Shown: positions 5,671 to 5,687 of the stretch, in pieces
How the letters are laid out: every line of letters begins with the position of its first letter
Position numbering within the stretch: the first letter of the stretch is position 1
Source: Akkermansiaceae bacterium
GTDB lineage: Bacteria > Verrucomicrobiota > Verrucomicrobiia > Verrucomicrobiales > Akkermansiaceae
Assembly: GCA_029288115.1 (NCBI GenBank)
Contig: JARFPV010000244.1
Location: forward strand, 1 to 5,687
Direction of reading: 5' to 3'
Length of the DNA stretch: 5,687 nucleotides
Notes under the pieces: generated by a model
The model's input: the letters and a program-made list of their open reading frames with translations, nothing else
Database searches by the model: none
Told to the model about the DNA's origin: nothing
Translations under genes and position numbers: made by a program

Positions 5671-5687
5671 CTGTCTCTTATACACAT
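5671..5687. other. Tn5/Nextera mosaic-end adapter remnant (artefact)
   Basis: CTGTCTCTTATACACAT is identical to the first 17 of the 19 bases of the reverse-complemented Tn5 mosaic end used in Nextera library adapters. It sits exactly at the sequence end, as an untrimmed adapter would. It is not genomic and is not evidence for a Tn5 element. Confidence 0.95.

Noticed and set aside
5671..5687. A Tn5 or IS50 insertion end
   Set aside because: The match is to the engineered mosaic end, lies exactly at the sequence terminus, and has no transposon sequence beside it, so adapter carry-over is the simpler reading.

Overview
The window looks like the end of an assembled bacterial contig. It carries part of a menaquinone (vitamin K2) biosynthesis cluster, a PIN-PhoH ATPase gene and an acylphosphatase gene. 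The organism is probably a Gram-negative bacterium of the Verrucomicrobiota or a related PVC lineage. I infer this from moderate GC content, lack of clear Shine-Dalgarno sites, short divergent MenC and MenE proteins, and an intergenic repeat of ATCTGTGGNN type that I associate with such genomes. No rRNA or ribosomal marker is present, so this is only an impression.

Layout from left to right. Positions 1-1475 (minus) hold a PhoH-family protein with an N-terminal PIN domain; its C-terminus runs off the left edge. Positions 1476-1715 are intergenic and contain three small dyads that would lie in the phoH leader. Positions 1716-4644 (minus) form a compact operon transcribed menA-menC-menE. menA and menC overlap by 4 nt and menC and menE by 19 nt, so the three are almost certainly co-transcribed and translationally coupled. 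Their products attach the prenyl chain (MenA), form o-succinylbenzoate (MenC) and activate it to the CoA thioester (MenE). Other menaquinone genes must lie elsewhere. Positions 4645-4934 are intergenic, with a candidate men promoter and a composite repeat: short direct repeats followed by an inverted repeat with a 10-bp internal period. Positions 4935-5210 (plus) encode an acylphosphatase, followed at once by a perfect 9-bp inverted repeat. Positions 5211-5481 have no convincing protein gene but contain a degenerate tRNA-Tyr-like sequence on the minus strand. Positions 5482-5670 (minus) are the C-terminal end of an unrecognised protein.

The last 17 bases (5671-5687) match the Tn5/Nextera mosaic-end adapter, so they are library artefact and not genome. 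I see no defence system, CRISPR array, insertion sequence or clearly new multi-gene system. The most interesting signals are the 10-bp-periodic repeat, the tRNA-like sequence and the divergence of MenC and MenE.
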